48,447 nucleotides of DNA from positions 1 to 48,447 of the forward strand of contig JAMOWA010000029.1 of NCBI GenBank assembly GCA_027061805.1. Direction: 5' to 3'. Made by a program: the position numbers and the translations under genes. This document shows, in pieces, positions 1-7,373 of this stretch (positions are counted from its first letter, which is position 1; each line of letters starts with the position of its first letter). This stretch comes from Thermoanaerobaculia bacterium. GTDB lineage: Bacteria; Acidobacteriota; Thermoanaerobaculia; Thermoanaerobaculales; Sulfomarinibacteraceae. A model generated the notes under the pieces. It made no database searches. It had not been told where the DNA came from and was given only the letters and a program-made list of their open reading frames with translations.

Positions 1-59
1 AACCCCGCGAGGAACAGCGCCAGGCCAACAACAGGCACGACTCTGGATGACCGGTTCAT
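1..59 (-). CDS. Start of a secreted or membrane protein, cut by the left edge
   Basis: Only the first 19 or so codons are present. The ATG is at 59 reading leftward and is preceded by a near-perfect ribosome binding site (AAGGAGGTT on the minus strand, 63-71). The peptide starts MNRSSRVVPVVGLALFLAG: two arginines, then a hydrophobic stretch, as in a signal peptide or first membrane helix. The function cannot be told. The start is convincing because the Shine-Dalgarno site, its spacing and the signal-like residues agree. Confidence 0.6.
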   Translation of the reverse strand, partial: MNRSSRVVPVVGLALFLAG

Positions 60-127
60 GACAACCTCCTTGAACCTGGTGTGGTTCAACCAGAGAAGAG
101 GCCGTTCTCCCACAGTTTGCTCACGGG

Positions 128-298
128 GGCCATGTGCAAGACTCTCTGAAGGTCATACCCATCGGCCTGGCGTGAAATCGAACGTATACCCGGATGTTCT
201 TCCGTCTTCTTCTGGATCCGGTATATCCGTGGAATCCGTGGTCCAGTTTCCCGGGCGGCCGGGGGCCGATGCCGCGGGAATCCACCTCGATCCAGGAC
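128..298 (+). mobile_element. MITE-like repeat, copy 1 (right end missing)
   Basis: This is the first of four long copies of a dispersed element. It shares with the others the left segment (TGCAAGACTCTCTGAAGGTC), the central ATCCGTGGAATCCGTGG and the right part (CCACCTCGATCCAGGAC). The outer left end is diverged (GGGCC for GAGCC). The last 15 or so bases of the right terminal repeat are absent, so it ends against the possible gene remnant at 299-480. No target duplication can be seen. Confidence 0.7.
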
Positions 299-480
299 CA
301 GTCACCTCCACGGGGAATGTCACGGTGGGCCCGTCATCACGGGGCTCGATGGGGGCCACGCCGGCAAGGCGTGCGGTGGGCAGCGCGGTGCCGAAGGCCG
401 TGCGCACCTCGCGGGGTGCGAGGGGCCCGTCCACGGTGCCGGAGGCGCTCACCTCGATCTCCCGCCGTGGGCCGATGTCG
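299..480 (-). pseudogene. Possible truncated gene remnant beside the MITE
   Basis: The minus-strand frame has the strong G/C third-position bias of the real genes here. It reads through REIEVSASGTVDGPLAPREV and continues to PTVTFPVEV before running into the repeat, where the reading frame goes on without family-like sequence. No convincing start with a ribosome binding site is seen; the nearest ATG (518) lies inside cinA. I do not recognise the family. It could be a gene end interrupted by the element or a chance open frame upstream of cinA. Confidence 0.25.
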
Positions 481-486
481 TATGAT
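481..486 (+). promoter_or_regulatory. -10 box TATGAT upstream of cinA
   Basis: TATGAT lies 17 bases before the cinA ATG, with the GGAGGA ribosome site (495-500) between them. No clear -35 box is visible. It is one of a series of TAnnnT hexamers found close upstream of start codons in this window. Confidence 0.4.
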
Positions 487-503
487 TCACGGACGGAGGA
501 TCC

Positions 504-1766
504 ATGGGCGAGGGGCATGTCAGGACGGCGGCGTGCATTGCGGTGGGATCGGAGCTGCTGGAGGAGGACCGGCTCGACACGAACTCCCTGACGGTGACGA
601 GGGTCCTTCTGGAGCACGGGGTACGGGTCGTCGAGAAGAGGGTCGTGGGCGACGACGAGGAGGTCGTCTCCGGGGCCATCAGGGAGCTCATGGCGCGGGT
701 GGACCTGGTGGTGGTGACGGGAGGGCTCGGGCCCACCGCCGACGACGTGACGCGGGAGGCTGTGGCCCGTGCCCTGGGGGTGGAGCTGGTCCACGATCCC
801 GCGGTGGAGGCCTGGATCCGGGCACGCTACGCCGAGTTCGGCCGCGAGATGCCGGAGGTCTGCACCTCCATGGCCATGGTGGTGCCCGGCGCCAGGGTCC
901 TCCGGAACGCCCGGGGGAGCGCTCCCGGCATCCTGGTGGAGCGGGATGGTGCGATCCTCGCCGTGTTCCCCGGCGTTCCGCGGGAGATGGAGCGGATGCT
1001 CCGCGAGGACCTGGTACCCCTCCTCGAGGAGCGGGGCGGGGGCCGCAGGCGCCTGCGGCGCACCCTGCTGGTCTCCGGCCTTGTGGAGTCCGAGGTGGAG
1101 GACCGCATCCGTCACCTCTACGGGCGGTACGGGCGGGAGAACGTCACCATCCTGGCGGCCCAGGGGCTCGTCCGGCTCGTCCTGCATGCGGAAGGCACCC
1201 CCGAGGAGGCCGCCGCGCGCCTCGACGAGATGGAGCGGGCCTTTCGCGAGGGGCTCGGCGACCATGTGGCCGGGGTGGACGTGGACGGTCTCGCGGAGGT
1301 GGTGCTCGGCCTGCTCAGGGGACGGGGGCAGGGGCTCGCCACCGCGGAGTCGTGCACCGGCGGCCTCCTGGGCGCGATGCTCACCGAGGTGCCCGGTTCC
1401 TCCGATGTCTTCCGTGGCGGGGTGGTCTCGTACTCCAACGAATCCAAGGAGACGCTGCTGGGTGTTTCCCACGCCACGCTGATGGAGCACGGGGCCGTCT
1501 CGGAGCCCGTGGCCCGTGCCATGGCCGAGGGGGCCCGCTCCGTGCTCGGGTGTGACTGGGGGATCGGCATCACGGGGATCGCGGGGCCGGGCGGGGGCAC
1601 CCCTGAAAAGCCGGTGGGGCTCGTGCACTGGGCGGTGGCCGGACCCGAGGGGACCGTTCACCGGAGCAGGATCTTCCCGGGCTCGCGGTCCTTCATCCGG
1701 AGGTGGGTGGCCAACGCGGCCCTGGATCTCCTGCGGCGGATGGCCTCCGGAGCGGAGGTGCCATGA
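504..1766 (+). CDS. cinA: CinA-type protein with C-terminal nicotinamide-nucleotide amidase domain
   Basis: A full-length CinA of 420 residues. The N-terminal MoCF-like domain (about 8-175) shows GSELL near residue 15 and GGLGPTADDVTREA near 72. The C-terminal PncC domain (about 265-415) has AESCTGG near 279 with the catalytic serine, SYSNESKETLLGV near 309 and GITGIAGPGGGTPEKPVG near 355. PncC deamidates nicotinamide mononucleotide in NAD salvage; the N-terminal domain in this family is linked to ADP-ribose/COG1058 pyrophosphatase activity. The ATG has a GGAGGA site 4 bases upstream. It is the first gene of a coupled operon: its TGA overlaps the ATG of the next gene. The role in competence suggested by the name is not implied here. 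Confidence 0.95.
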   Translation: MGEGHVRTAACIAVGSELLEEDRLDTNSLTVTRVLLEHGVRVVEKRVVGDDEEVVSGAIRELMARVDLVVVTGGLGPTADDVTREAVARALGVELVHDPAVEAWIRARYAEFGREMPEVCTSMAMVVPGARVLRNARGSAPGILVERDGAILAVFPGVPREMERMLREDLVPLLEERGGGRRRLRRTLLVSGLVESEVEDRIRHLYGRYGRENVTILAAQGLVRLVLHAEGTPEEAAARLDEMERAFREGLGDHVAGVDVDGLAEVVLGLLRGRGQGLATAESCTGGLLGAMLTEVPGSSDVFRGGVVSYSNESKETLLGVSHATLMEHGAVSEPVARAMAEGARSVLGCDWGIGITGIAGPGGGTPEKPVGLVHWAVAGPEGTVHRSRIFPGSRSFIRRWVANAALDLLRRMASGAEVP

Positions 1767-2356
1767 GGGGCGGGCCCGGCGGGGGGAATGGTGTCCGGGC
1801 CTTCCTGGCCCTGGAGATCCCCGGCCCCGTGAAGGAACGTCTCGGCCGGGAGCTTGGCGGGCTGCGGCGACGGCTCGAGCCCGCCCGCTGGGTCCGGACG
1901 GAGGGCCTGCACCTCACGATGAAGTTCCTGGGTGAGACGCCTCCGGCGCAGCTGGAGGAAGTCGCCCGCGCGCTGGAGGCGCGGCTTCCGTCCCTCGGCG
2001 AGGTCACGGTGACCCTGGCCGGAACGGGCTTCTTCCCCAACGGGAGACGGCCCCGCGTGGCCTGGATCGGCGGCGAGGCGGAGGGTGCCGCCGAGGTGGT
2101 GGCGTCGGTGGAGTCGGTGACGGAGGAGATGGGATGGGCAAGGGAGCGGCGCCGGTGGACGCTCCACCTGACGGTGGCCCGTCTCCGCACACCCTGGAGC
2201 CCGGAGAGCGTGGAGACCTTCCTGCGCTGGGGCCGGGGGTATCGCGAGGAGCCCTTCGCCTGCCGGGAGCTCGTGCTCTTTTCCAGCGACCTGGGGCCCG
2301 GCGGGGCCGTCCACACGGCCCTGCGGCGGATTCCCCTGGGCGGGGGGACTCCATGA
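1763..2356 (+). CDS. thpR: RNA 2',3'-cyclic phosphodiesterase (2H phosphoesterase, LigT/ThpR)
   Basis: A 197-residue protein with both signature HxT motifs of 2H phosphoesterases, LHLTMKFLG near residue 49 and LHLTVARL near 134, spaced as in the family. The fold hydrolyses 2',3'-cyclic phosphate ends of RNA to 2'-phosphate; the in vivo substrate is uncertain. I start it at the ATG overlapping the cinA stop (ATGA) rather than at the upstream in-frame ATG at 1703, because that would add 20 low-complexity residues inside cinA, and the family starts just before RAFLALEIP. It also ends in an ATGA overlap with plsY, so translation is probably coupled. Confidence 0.92.
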   Translation: MRGGPGGGNGVRAFLALEIPGPVKERLGRELGGLRRRLEPARWVRTEGLHLTMKFLGETPPAQLEEVARALEARLPSLGEVTVTLAGTGFFPNGRRPRVAWIGGEAEGAAEVVASVESVTEEMGWARERRRWTLHLTVARLRTPWSPESVETFLRWGRGYREEPFACRELVLFSSDLGPGGAVHTALRRIPLGGGTP

Positions 2357-2985
2357 CCATGGAGTACGCCATCGTCGCCGTGGCCTACCTGCTGGGGTCC
2401 GTTCCCTTCGCGCTGCTGGTGGTCCGCGCGCTCACCGGAAAGGACATCCGGACGGTGGGTTCCGGCAACGTGGGGGCCACCAACGCCGTCCGCGCGGCCG
2501 GGATCCCGGCAGGCATCATCGTGACCATCCTGGACGTGGGGAAGGGGACCCTCCCCGTCCTGCTGATGCAGGCCTTCGACCCATCGGCGCGGTGGGTGGG
2601 GGCCACCGCCGTGGCGGCGGTGGTGGGCCACTGCTTCCCGGTCTGGCTGCGGTTCTCCGGGGGCAAGGGGGTGGCCACGGGGCTCGGTGCATTCGCCGTG
2701 ATCGCCCCCAGGGCCATCCTCGCGGCGGTGGCGGTGTGGCTCCTGGTGCTGCTCGTGACCCGGATCGTCTCGCTGGCCTCGGTGCTGGCCGTGGCGAGCT
2801 TCCCGGTGTGGGTCTTCTTCCTCGAACGGGGGTCCCGGGCCGAGGTGGTTGCAGCCTCGGTCTTCGCGGTGGTCGTGATCGTCCGCCACCGGCGGAACCT
2901 CCGCAGGCTGGCGGAGGGCACCGAGCCCAGGCTCAGGCGGGGCGGTGCTCCGTGGGATGATGATTCCGGAGGTGATGTTCCATGA
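2353..2985 (+). CDS. plsY: Acyl-phosphate:glycerol-3-phosphate acyltransferase PlsY
   Basis: A polytopic inner-membrane enzyme of 210 residues, the usual PlsY length. It transfers the acyl group from acyl-phosphate to glycerol-3-phosphate, the first step of phospholipid synthesis. The three conserved cytoplasmic loops are present: GSGNVGATNAVR (near 36), GHCFPVWLRFSGGKGVAT (near 92) and HRRNLRRLAEGTEP (near 178). Five hydrophobic segments separate them. The ATG at 2353 overlaps the thpR stop; a second ATG two codons on is an equally possible start. The next gene makes its substrate, so the pair is a functional unit. Confidence 0.95.
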   Translation: MTMEYAIVAVAYLLGSVPFALLVVRALTGKDIRTVGSGNVGATNAVRAAGIPAGIIVTILDVGKGTLPVLLMQAFDPSARWVGATAVAAVVGHCFPVWLRFSGGKGVATGLGAFAVIAPRAILAAVAVWLLVLLVTRIVSLASVLAVASFPVWVFFLERGSRAEVVAASVFAVVVIVRHRRNLRRLAEGTEPRLRRGGAPWDDDSGGDVP

Positions 2986-3983
2986 AGATCAGCGTCTTCG
3001 GCTGCGGTTCCTGGGGAACGGCCCTGGCCCACCACATGGCCCGGCACGGCCACGAGGTCCTGGCCTGGGCCCGGGAGCCCGAGGTGGTGGAGGGGATCAA
3101 CACACGGAACAGGAACCCGCTCTTCCTGAGTGACCTGGCACTCCACGAGAGCCTCCGGGCCTCCACGGGCCTGGATGCGGTGGCCGCCCACTCGGAGGTC
3201 TGGATCTGGGTGGTGCCCGTGCAGTTCTCCCGGAAGGTCATGGAGCAGCTCCGGAGTGCGCTCCGGGAGGAGGTGGTGATGGTCTCGGCCTCCAAGGGCA
3301 TCGAGACCCACACACTGCGGAGGATGGACGAGGTGGCGCGGGAGATCCTGGACCTGCCCGAGGAGCGGTTCTGCGCCCTGTCCGGCCCCACCTTCGCGCG
3401 GGAGGTGGTGCTGGGGCACCCCTCCGCGGCGGTGCTGGCCTGCCCCGAGCTCGCCACGGCCGTCCGGCTCCAGCGGGAGTTCTCGGACCTCCACGTACGG
3501 TGCTACGCCGGGAAGGACCTGATCGGGGTGGAGCTGGCCGGGGCGCTCAAGAACGTGATCGCCATCGCCGCGGGCATCGTGGACGGGCTCGGGTTCGGGT
3601 CGAACACCCAGGCCGCCCTCATGACCCGCGGCCTCCACGAGATCACGCGCCTCGGCGTGGCCCTGGGGGCGCAGGTGGACACCTTCCGTGGACTCGCCGG
3701 CATGGGCGACCTCGTCCTCACCTGCACGGGGACCCTGTCGCGAAACCGCCAGGTGGGACACCGCCTCGGGTCCGGGGAGAGCCTCCAGGAGATCCTGGGC
3801 TCCATGCGCGAGGTGGCCGAGGGGGTCCGGACGGCGCCGGCGGCGGCCCGCCTGGCCTCGGGCCTGGGTGTGGAGCTCCCCATCTCGGACACCGTGGCCC
3901 GGATCCTCTCCGGCAGGATCGAGCCCCGCGAGGCCCTGGAGGCCCTCATGCGCCGTGACCTCAAGGAGGAGAGTGAGCTGTAG
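2982..3983 (+). CDS. gpsA: NAD(P)-dependent glycerol-3-phosphate dehydrogenase
   Basis: A 333-residue cytoplasmic enzyme reducing dihydroxyacetone phosphate to glycerol-3-phosphate, the substrate of the PlsY encoded just upstream. The Rossmann motif GCGSWGTALAHHMARHGHEV lies at the N-terminus, followed by LSGPTFAREV near 132. The catalytic lysine is in ELAGALKNVIAIAAGI near 188, and GLAGMGDLVLTC is near 238. The ATG overlaps the plsY stop, closing a four-gene coupled operon. A strong hairpin about 190 bases downstream probably ends the transcript. Confidence 0.96.
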   Translation: MKISVFGCGSWGTALAHHMARHGHEVLAWAREPEVVEGINTRNRNPLFLSDLALHESLRASTGLDAVAAHSEVWIWVVPVQFSRKVMEQLRSALREEVVMVSASKGIETHTLRRMDEVAREILDLPEERFCALSGPTFAREVVLGHPSAAVLACPELATAVRLQREFSDLHVRCYAGKDLIGVELAGALKNVIAIAAGIVDGLGFGSNTQAALMTRGLHEITRLGVALGAQVDTFRGLAGMGDLVLTCTGTLSRNRQVGHRLGSGESLQEILGSMREVAEGVRTAPAAARLASGLGVELPISDTVARILSGRIEPREALEALMRRDLKEESEL

Positions 3984-4174
3984 GGAGGTGAGGACGTCAG
4001 GGAGTGAGGACGTGGGAGGTCGGGAAGGAAGTCGGGACGTGGATGACCGGCTGATGGGCAGAGGAGCAGGGGCGCTGGGGCGAGGGGGAGAGGGAACTCC
4101 AGGGGGCCGCCAGATGCCCGACGCTCTGACCTCGTATGTTGTTCCTGATGTCTGTGAATCGGGATCGTCGTCGT
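3984..4174. other. Intergenic stretch, purine-rich, no gene seen
   Basis: Between gpsA and the hairpin at 4175 the sequence is low-complexity and purine-rich (many GAGG and GGGAG runs), with no start, ribosome site or family-like peptide on either strand. It resembles decaying spacer. Confidence 0.5.
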
Positions 4175-4231
4175 GGCTGTGGAGGCTGTGGGGAACGGGG
4201 AAGGGGCCCCGTTCTCCACAACTCCACAGCC
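4175..4231. terminator. Strong inverted repeat after gpsA, probable bidirectional terminator
   Basis: The arms 4175-4200 and 4207-4231 can pair over about 24 positions with few mismatches (GGCTGTGGAG...AACGGGG against CCCCGTT...CTCCACAGCC) around a six-base loop. It lies between the plus-strand cinA-gpsA operon and the minus-strand gene pair, so it could end both. There is no clean T-run on either side, so factor-independent termination is not assured. Confidence 0.55.
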
Positions 4232-4393
4232 GGGGGCGGTGGCCAGGCTCCGCTCGAGCGCCTCGGGGTCCGTGACGGGCAGCTCGCAGGCGAAGTTCCG
4301 GCAGATCCAGGCGGTGACCCTGTCCTCGAGGGCACCATGCTCCCGTGCGAAGTGTGCCAGCTCCCTGGCGGGAACCGGCGCCGGGAAAGGGGG
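4232..4393 (-). pseudogene. C-terminal remnant of a YyaL-type (DUF255, thioredoxin-fold) protein
   Basis: Directly downstream of the stop of the 4394-4930 gene, and in the same frame, the minus strand encodes ELAHFAREHGALED followed by TAWICRNFACELPVTDPEAL. This strongly resembles the end of the YyaL/spermatogenesis-associated-20 family, whose C-termini carry a conserved aromatic-Ile/Val-C-x-N/D-F-x-C-x-x-P-x-TDPE-x-L pattern. A whole protein of this family is about 600-700 residues, so about nine tenths is missing. There is no start codon. It is a gene-end fossil left by deletion. The family assignment is from memory of the motif. Confidence 0.6.
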
Positions 4394-4930
4394 TCAGCGA
4401 ACGTCGATCCTGACCCTCCCCTCGGGGGAGTCCACGAGGAGGAAGGGGCCGCGTTCCGCCGAGGTGAGGAGTGCGAGTGCCATCCGTGGATCCAGGGTCG
4501 TGCCGTCCCACCGCTCCAGGGCGTCCCGCACGCCGGCCAGGAGGATCCGGAGCGTCACGTCGGCCTCGGGGGCCTCCACGTCCACCGAGACATCCTCGCC
4601 GGCCGTGGTGATGGAGACCCTCGCGTCGGGGGTGTCCACCCGGATCGAGGTCCCCGCGGGAGCCGTGGCGAGGGCGCTCACGATCTCCAGCATTCCCTCG
4701 CGGTCCAGGGGGAAGTCTGCCGGGAGCTCCTCCTTCGGGAAGGTGCCCTCCGGAACCGCCGACAGCATTGCCTGGAGAAAGCCCAGCGGGATGGGAACGG
4801 TGAAATCGACGGCGTCAGGGCCGTGGGTCTGGACGTCCACCACCATCCAGCCGGTGAGGAAGGCGGCGGCCACGAGGGCCGCCGCCGTGGAGACCAGGAC
4901 CACCGCGACCGTGGAGAGGCGTCCGGCCAT
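4394..4930 (-). CDS. Membrane-anchored protein of unknown function, paralogue of its upstream neighbour
   Basis: A 178-residue protein with an N-terminal hydrophobic segment (about 8-30) without an obvious cleavage site, so probably a signal anchor with the rest outside the membrane. The C-terminal half is rich in short beta-like stretches: SIRVDTPDARVSI, DVSVDVEAPEADVTL, and a final VDSPEGRVRIDVR. The same ending (VTAPDARVRIWID) closes the gene upstream, and both share a pattern of alternating charged and valine residues, so the two look like diverged duplicates. Its ATG overlaps the upstream stop (ATGA). I do not recognise a named family; the strands recall adhesin-like beta-helix repeats, only as an impression. 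Confidence 0.7.
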   Translation of the reverse strand: MAGRLSTVAVVLVSTAAALVAAAFLTGWMVVDVQTHGPDAVDFTVPIPLGFLQAMLSAVPEGTFPKEELPADFPLDREGMLEIVSALATAPAGTSIRVDTPDARVSITTAGEDVSVDVEAPEADVTLRILLAGVRDALERWDGTTLDPRMALALLTSAERGPFLLVDSPEGRVRIDVR

Positions 4931-5469
4931 CAGTCGATCCAGATCCTGACCCTGGCGTCGGGTGCCGTGACGGTCACAAGGTCCCCCACGTTGTCACGAT
5001 CGAGAGCCGCGATGAGCTGGGCCACGTCGAGCCGGTTCTCCTCGTCGATGGAGACGGCGTCCAGCACCGCGGACGGGAGCATCACGTGGACGGTGGCCTT
5101 CTCGTCCTTCGACTCCCTCACGTCGATCCGGATGGTGTCACCCATCTTGGAGATGTCGACGTTCCCCTCGTCGGATTCAACCTTCACGTACCGGGCATCG
5201 GGAGCCTCCTTGAGGGCGGCGAGGAGGGCGGGCCAGTCGACGTCGGCGTCCCTGGTGTCGATGAGGACCTTGCCGCCCGCGAATCCATCCGTGTGCACGG
5301 CGCCCAGCACCGCGCTCACCACGCTGAGGGGCACCCGGATGTTCACGCGTGCGTTGTCCTCGGTGGCGTCGACCTTCACGTTCAGCCAGCGCACGGCGGG
5401 CTCCCCGGCCATGACGGTTCCCGCGAGCAGGATGGCGGCCAGTGTGGCGATGAGACGTGTCCGTTGCAT
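4930..5469 (-). CDS. Exported protein of unknown function, first gene of a two-gene operon
   Basis: A 179-residue protein with a typical signal peptide (MQRTRLIATLAAILLAGTVMAG, likely cleaved after TVMAG or AGEPA). The mature part is acidic and beta-rich: ARVNIRVPLSVVSAVLGA, KVLIDTRDADVDW, YVKVESDEGNVDI, DTIRIDVRESKDE, and the ending VTAPDARVRIWID shared with the next gene. A GGAGGTGA ribosome site precedes the ATG by 5 bases. The RVP(L/I)...(S/A)xVL block also recurs in the downstream partner (VPIPLGFLQAML). It is divergent from the efflux operon at 5566. No enzymatic motif is seen. Confidence 0.75.
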   Translation of the reverse strand: MQRTRLIATLAAILLAGTVMAGEPAVRWLNVKVDATEDNARVNIRVPLSVVSAVLGAVHTDGFAGGKVLIDTRDADVDWPALLAALKEAPDARYVKVESDEGNVDISKMGDTIRIDVRESKDEKATVHVMLPSAVLDAVSIDEENRLDVAQLIAALDRDNVGDLVTVTAPDARVRIWID

Positions 5470-5552
5470 GCGTCACCTCCGTGTCTTCTCGCATGGCATA
5501 ACGGGGCCGGGACGAAAAGGTTCACCATGCGAACCATCGTCTCGGGCGCCCG

Positions 5553-5558
5553 TACAAT
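5553..5558 (+). promoter_or_regulatory. -10 box TACAAT before the export operon
   Basis: TACAAT ends 7 bases before the ATG at 5566, which would give a leaderless or nearly leaderless transcript. This favours 5566 over the in-frame ATG at 5557, which overlaps the box. No -35 consensus is seen. Confidence 0.4.
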
Positions 5559-5565
5559 GAAGGAC

Positions 5566-6705
5566 ATGAGCAGGGGAATCCGCTGGATCGTTGCCGTTCT
5601 CGCCGTGGTGGGTCTGGGGCTGGTCCTCCGATGGACCGTGCTGGCGCCGGAGCCCGTCGCCGTCCAGGTGGCCCGGGTTGACCGGGGGACGGTGGAGGAG
5701 ACGGTGGCCAACACGAGGGCCGGCACGGTGAAGGCACGGCTCAGGGCCAGACTGTCACCCCAGACCGGGGGGCTCGTGGTGCGACTTCCGTACCGGGAGG
5801 GGGCCCGGGTGGAGAAGGGCGACCTGCTGCTGGAGCTGGACTCCCGGACCCAGCGGGCGCAGCTGGAGGTGGCACGGCGGGAGGTGGAGACCGCCGCCAG
5901 GCGGGCGGAGGATGCGTGCCTGGCGGCCGACCTGGCGGCCTCGGAGCTCCGGAGGCTGGAGGAGCTGGCGAAGGCGGGCGTGGCCAGCGACCAGCAGCTG
6001 GACCGGGCCAGGACGGAGCACGAGCGCACCGACGCGGCCTGCGCGGCGGCGCGGGCCGCCGTGGAGCAGGCGCGGGCCGCGGTCCACTCGGCCCGGGTCC
6101 AGGTGGAGCTCACCCTCCTCAGGGCACCCTTTTCGGGCGTGGTGGCCGAGGTGAGCACCGAGATCGGGGAGTGGATCACCCCCTCTCCCCCGGGTGTCCC
6201 CCTGCCCCCGGTCATCGACCTGCTGGCACCGGAGTCGCTCCACGTGAGCGCACCCATCGACGAGGTGGACTCGGAGCGGGTGGAGGTGGGCCAGGAGGTC
6301 CGGGTGACGGTGGACTCGCGTCCGGGCGAGCACTTCACCGGCCGCGTGGCCCGTGTGGCGCCCTACGTGGAGGACGTGCTGGAGCAGAACCGCACCGTGG
6401 AGGTGGAGGTGGACTTCGCCGACCCCGGGGCGCTGGAGGGGTTGCTGCCCGGCACCTCCGCCGACGTGGAGATCGTCCTGGAGCGCCGGGAGGGCGTGCT
6501 CAGGGTTCCCACCGCGGCCGTGGCGGAGGGTGGGGTGGTCCTGGTGCTCCGGAACGGGCGCCTGGAGGAGAGGACCGTCAGGACGGGCCTCTCCAACTGG
6601 GAGTACATGGAGATCCTGGACGGACTGGAGGAGGGCGAGGAGGTCGTGACGCTCCGGGACTCCACGGACATCGCACCGGGTGTGCGGGCCGTGGCCAGGC
6701 GATGA
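5566..6705 (+). CDS. Periplasmic adaptor (HlyD/MacA-type membrane-fusion protein)
   Basis: A 379-residue protein with an N-terminal membrane anchor (about 6-26). A split biotinyl-lipoyl domain follows (GGLVVRLPYREGARVEKGD near 67). Next comes a long alpha-helical hairpin of Ala/Arg/Glu-rich heptads (about 95-180), then the second lipoyl half (LLRAPFSGVVAEV near 185) and a beta-barrel domain. Such adaptors link an inner-membrane ABC exporter to an outer-membrane channel. The gene overlaps the downstream ATPase by an ATGA, and two MacB-type permeases follow. No TolC gene is nearby, so the outer channel must be encoded elsewhere. Earlier in-frame starts (5086, 5527) are unlikely because they overlap the divergent signal-peptide gene or lack a ribosome site. 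Confidence 0.88.
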   Translation: MSRGIRWIVAVLAVVGLGLVLRWTVLAPEPVAVQVARVDRGTVEETVANTRAGTVKARLRARLSPQTGGLVVRLPYREGARVEKGDLLLELDSRTQRAQLEVARREVETAARRAEDACLAADLAASELRRLEELAKAGVASDQQLDRARTEHERTDAACAAARAAVEQARAAVHSARVQVELTLLRAPFSGVVAEVSTEIGEWITPSPPGVPLPPVIDLLAPESLHVSAPIDEVDSERVEVGQEVRVTVDSRPGEHFTGRVARVAPYVEDVLEQNRTVEVEVDFADPGALEGLLPGTSADVEIVLERREGVLRVPTAAVAEGGVVLVLRNGRLEERTVRTGLSNWEYMEILDGLEEGEEVVTLRDSTDIAPGVRAVARR

Positions 6706-7373
6706 TCCGGCTCGAGGAGGTCTGGCGCATCTACAGGGTGGGGGAGAGCGAGGTCCAGGCCCTCAAGGGGGTGAGCCTGGAGATCCGGCGCGGCGAGCAC
6801 CTCTCCCTCATGGGGCCCTCGGGATCGGGGAAGTCGACGCTCATGCACATCCTGGGGTGCCTGGACCGGCCCACCAGGGGCCGTTACCTGTTCGAGGGCC
6901 GGGACGTGGGCACGCTCTCCGATGAGGAGCGCTCCCTGCTCCGGCAGCGTGAGATCGGCTTCGTGTTCCAGTTCTTCCACCTCCTGCCTCGACTGGATGC
7001 CCTGGGGAACGTGGAGCTCCCCATGCTGTTCGCCGGCATTCCCCGTGGAGAGCGGCGGAGGAGGGCGCGCGAGGCCCTGGATGCCGTGGGGCTGTCCGAT
7101 CGCCTGGACCACCGGCCCGATCAGCTCTCGGGCGGACAGCGGCAGCGGGTGGCCATCGCCCGGGCGGTGGTCATGGAGCCCAGCCTCCTGCTGGCCGACG
7201 AGCCCACGGGAAACCTGGACCGGAGCTCGGCCGGGGAGGTGATGGAGCTGCTGGAGGCGCTCAACCGGGCGGGCAGGACCCTCGTGGTGGTCACCCACGA
7301 TCCGGAGGTGGCCTCGCGGGCGCCGCGGGTTGTGCGCATGAGCGACGGGGAGCTCCTCGAGGAGGAGGGGTGA
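6702..7373 (+). CDS. ABC transporter ATPase, LolD/MacB type
   Basis: A 223-residue ATPase with Walker A GPSGSGKST near 37, the Q-loop in GFVFQFFHLLPRL, signature LSGGQRQRVAIARA near 141, Walker B LLLADEPTGNLD near 163 and the H-loop in VVVTHDPE near 197. The EPTGNLD and THDPE variants are typical of the MacB/LolD/FtsE branch, which drives mechanotransmission-type permeases rather than classical transport. It overlaps both neighbours by 4 bases, so the adaptor, ATPase and first permease are translationally coupled. The substrate could be a macrolide, peptide, lipoprotein or other envelope molecule; the sequence does not say. Confidence 0.93.
   Translation: MIRLEEVWRIYRVGESEVQALKGVSLEIRRGEHLSLMGPSGSGKSTLMHILGCLDRPTRGRYLFEGRDVGTLSDEERSLLRQREIGFVFQFFHLLPRLDALGNVELPMLFAGIPRGERRRRAREALDAVGLSDRLDHRPDQLSGGQRQRVAIARAVVMEPSLLLADEPTGNLDRSSAGEVMELLEALNRAGRTLVVVTHDPEVASRAPRVVRMSDGELLEEEG

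Noticed and set aside
128-298. MITE copies as protein-coding ORFs
   Set aside because: Open frames across the copies differ between copies by frameshifts and are not conserved. The conserved unit is the DNA with its inverted ends.
153-1661. A 502-codon minus-strand frame covering cinA
   Set aside because: Most of it is the antisense of cinA. Only the 299-480 part outside cinA was kept as a weak candidate remnant.
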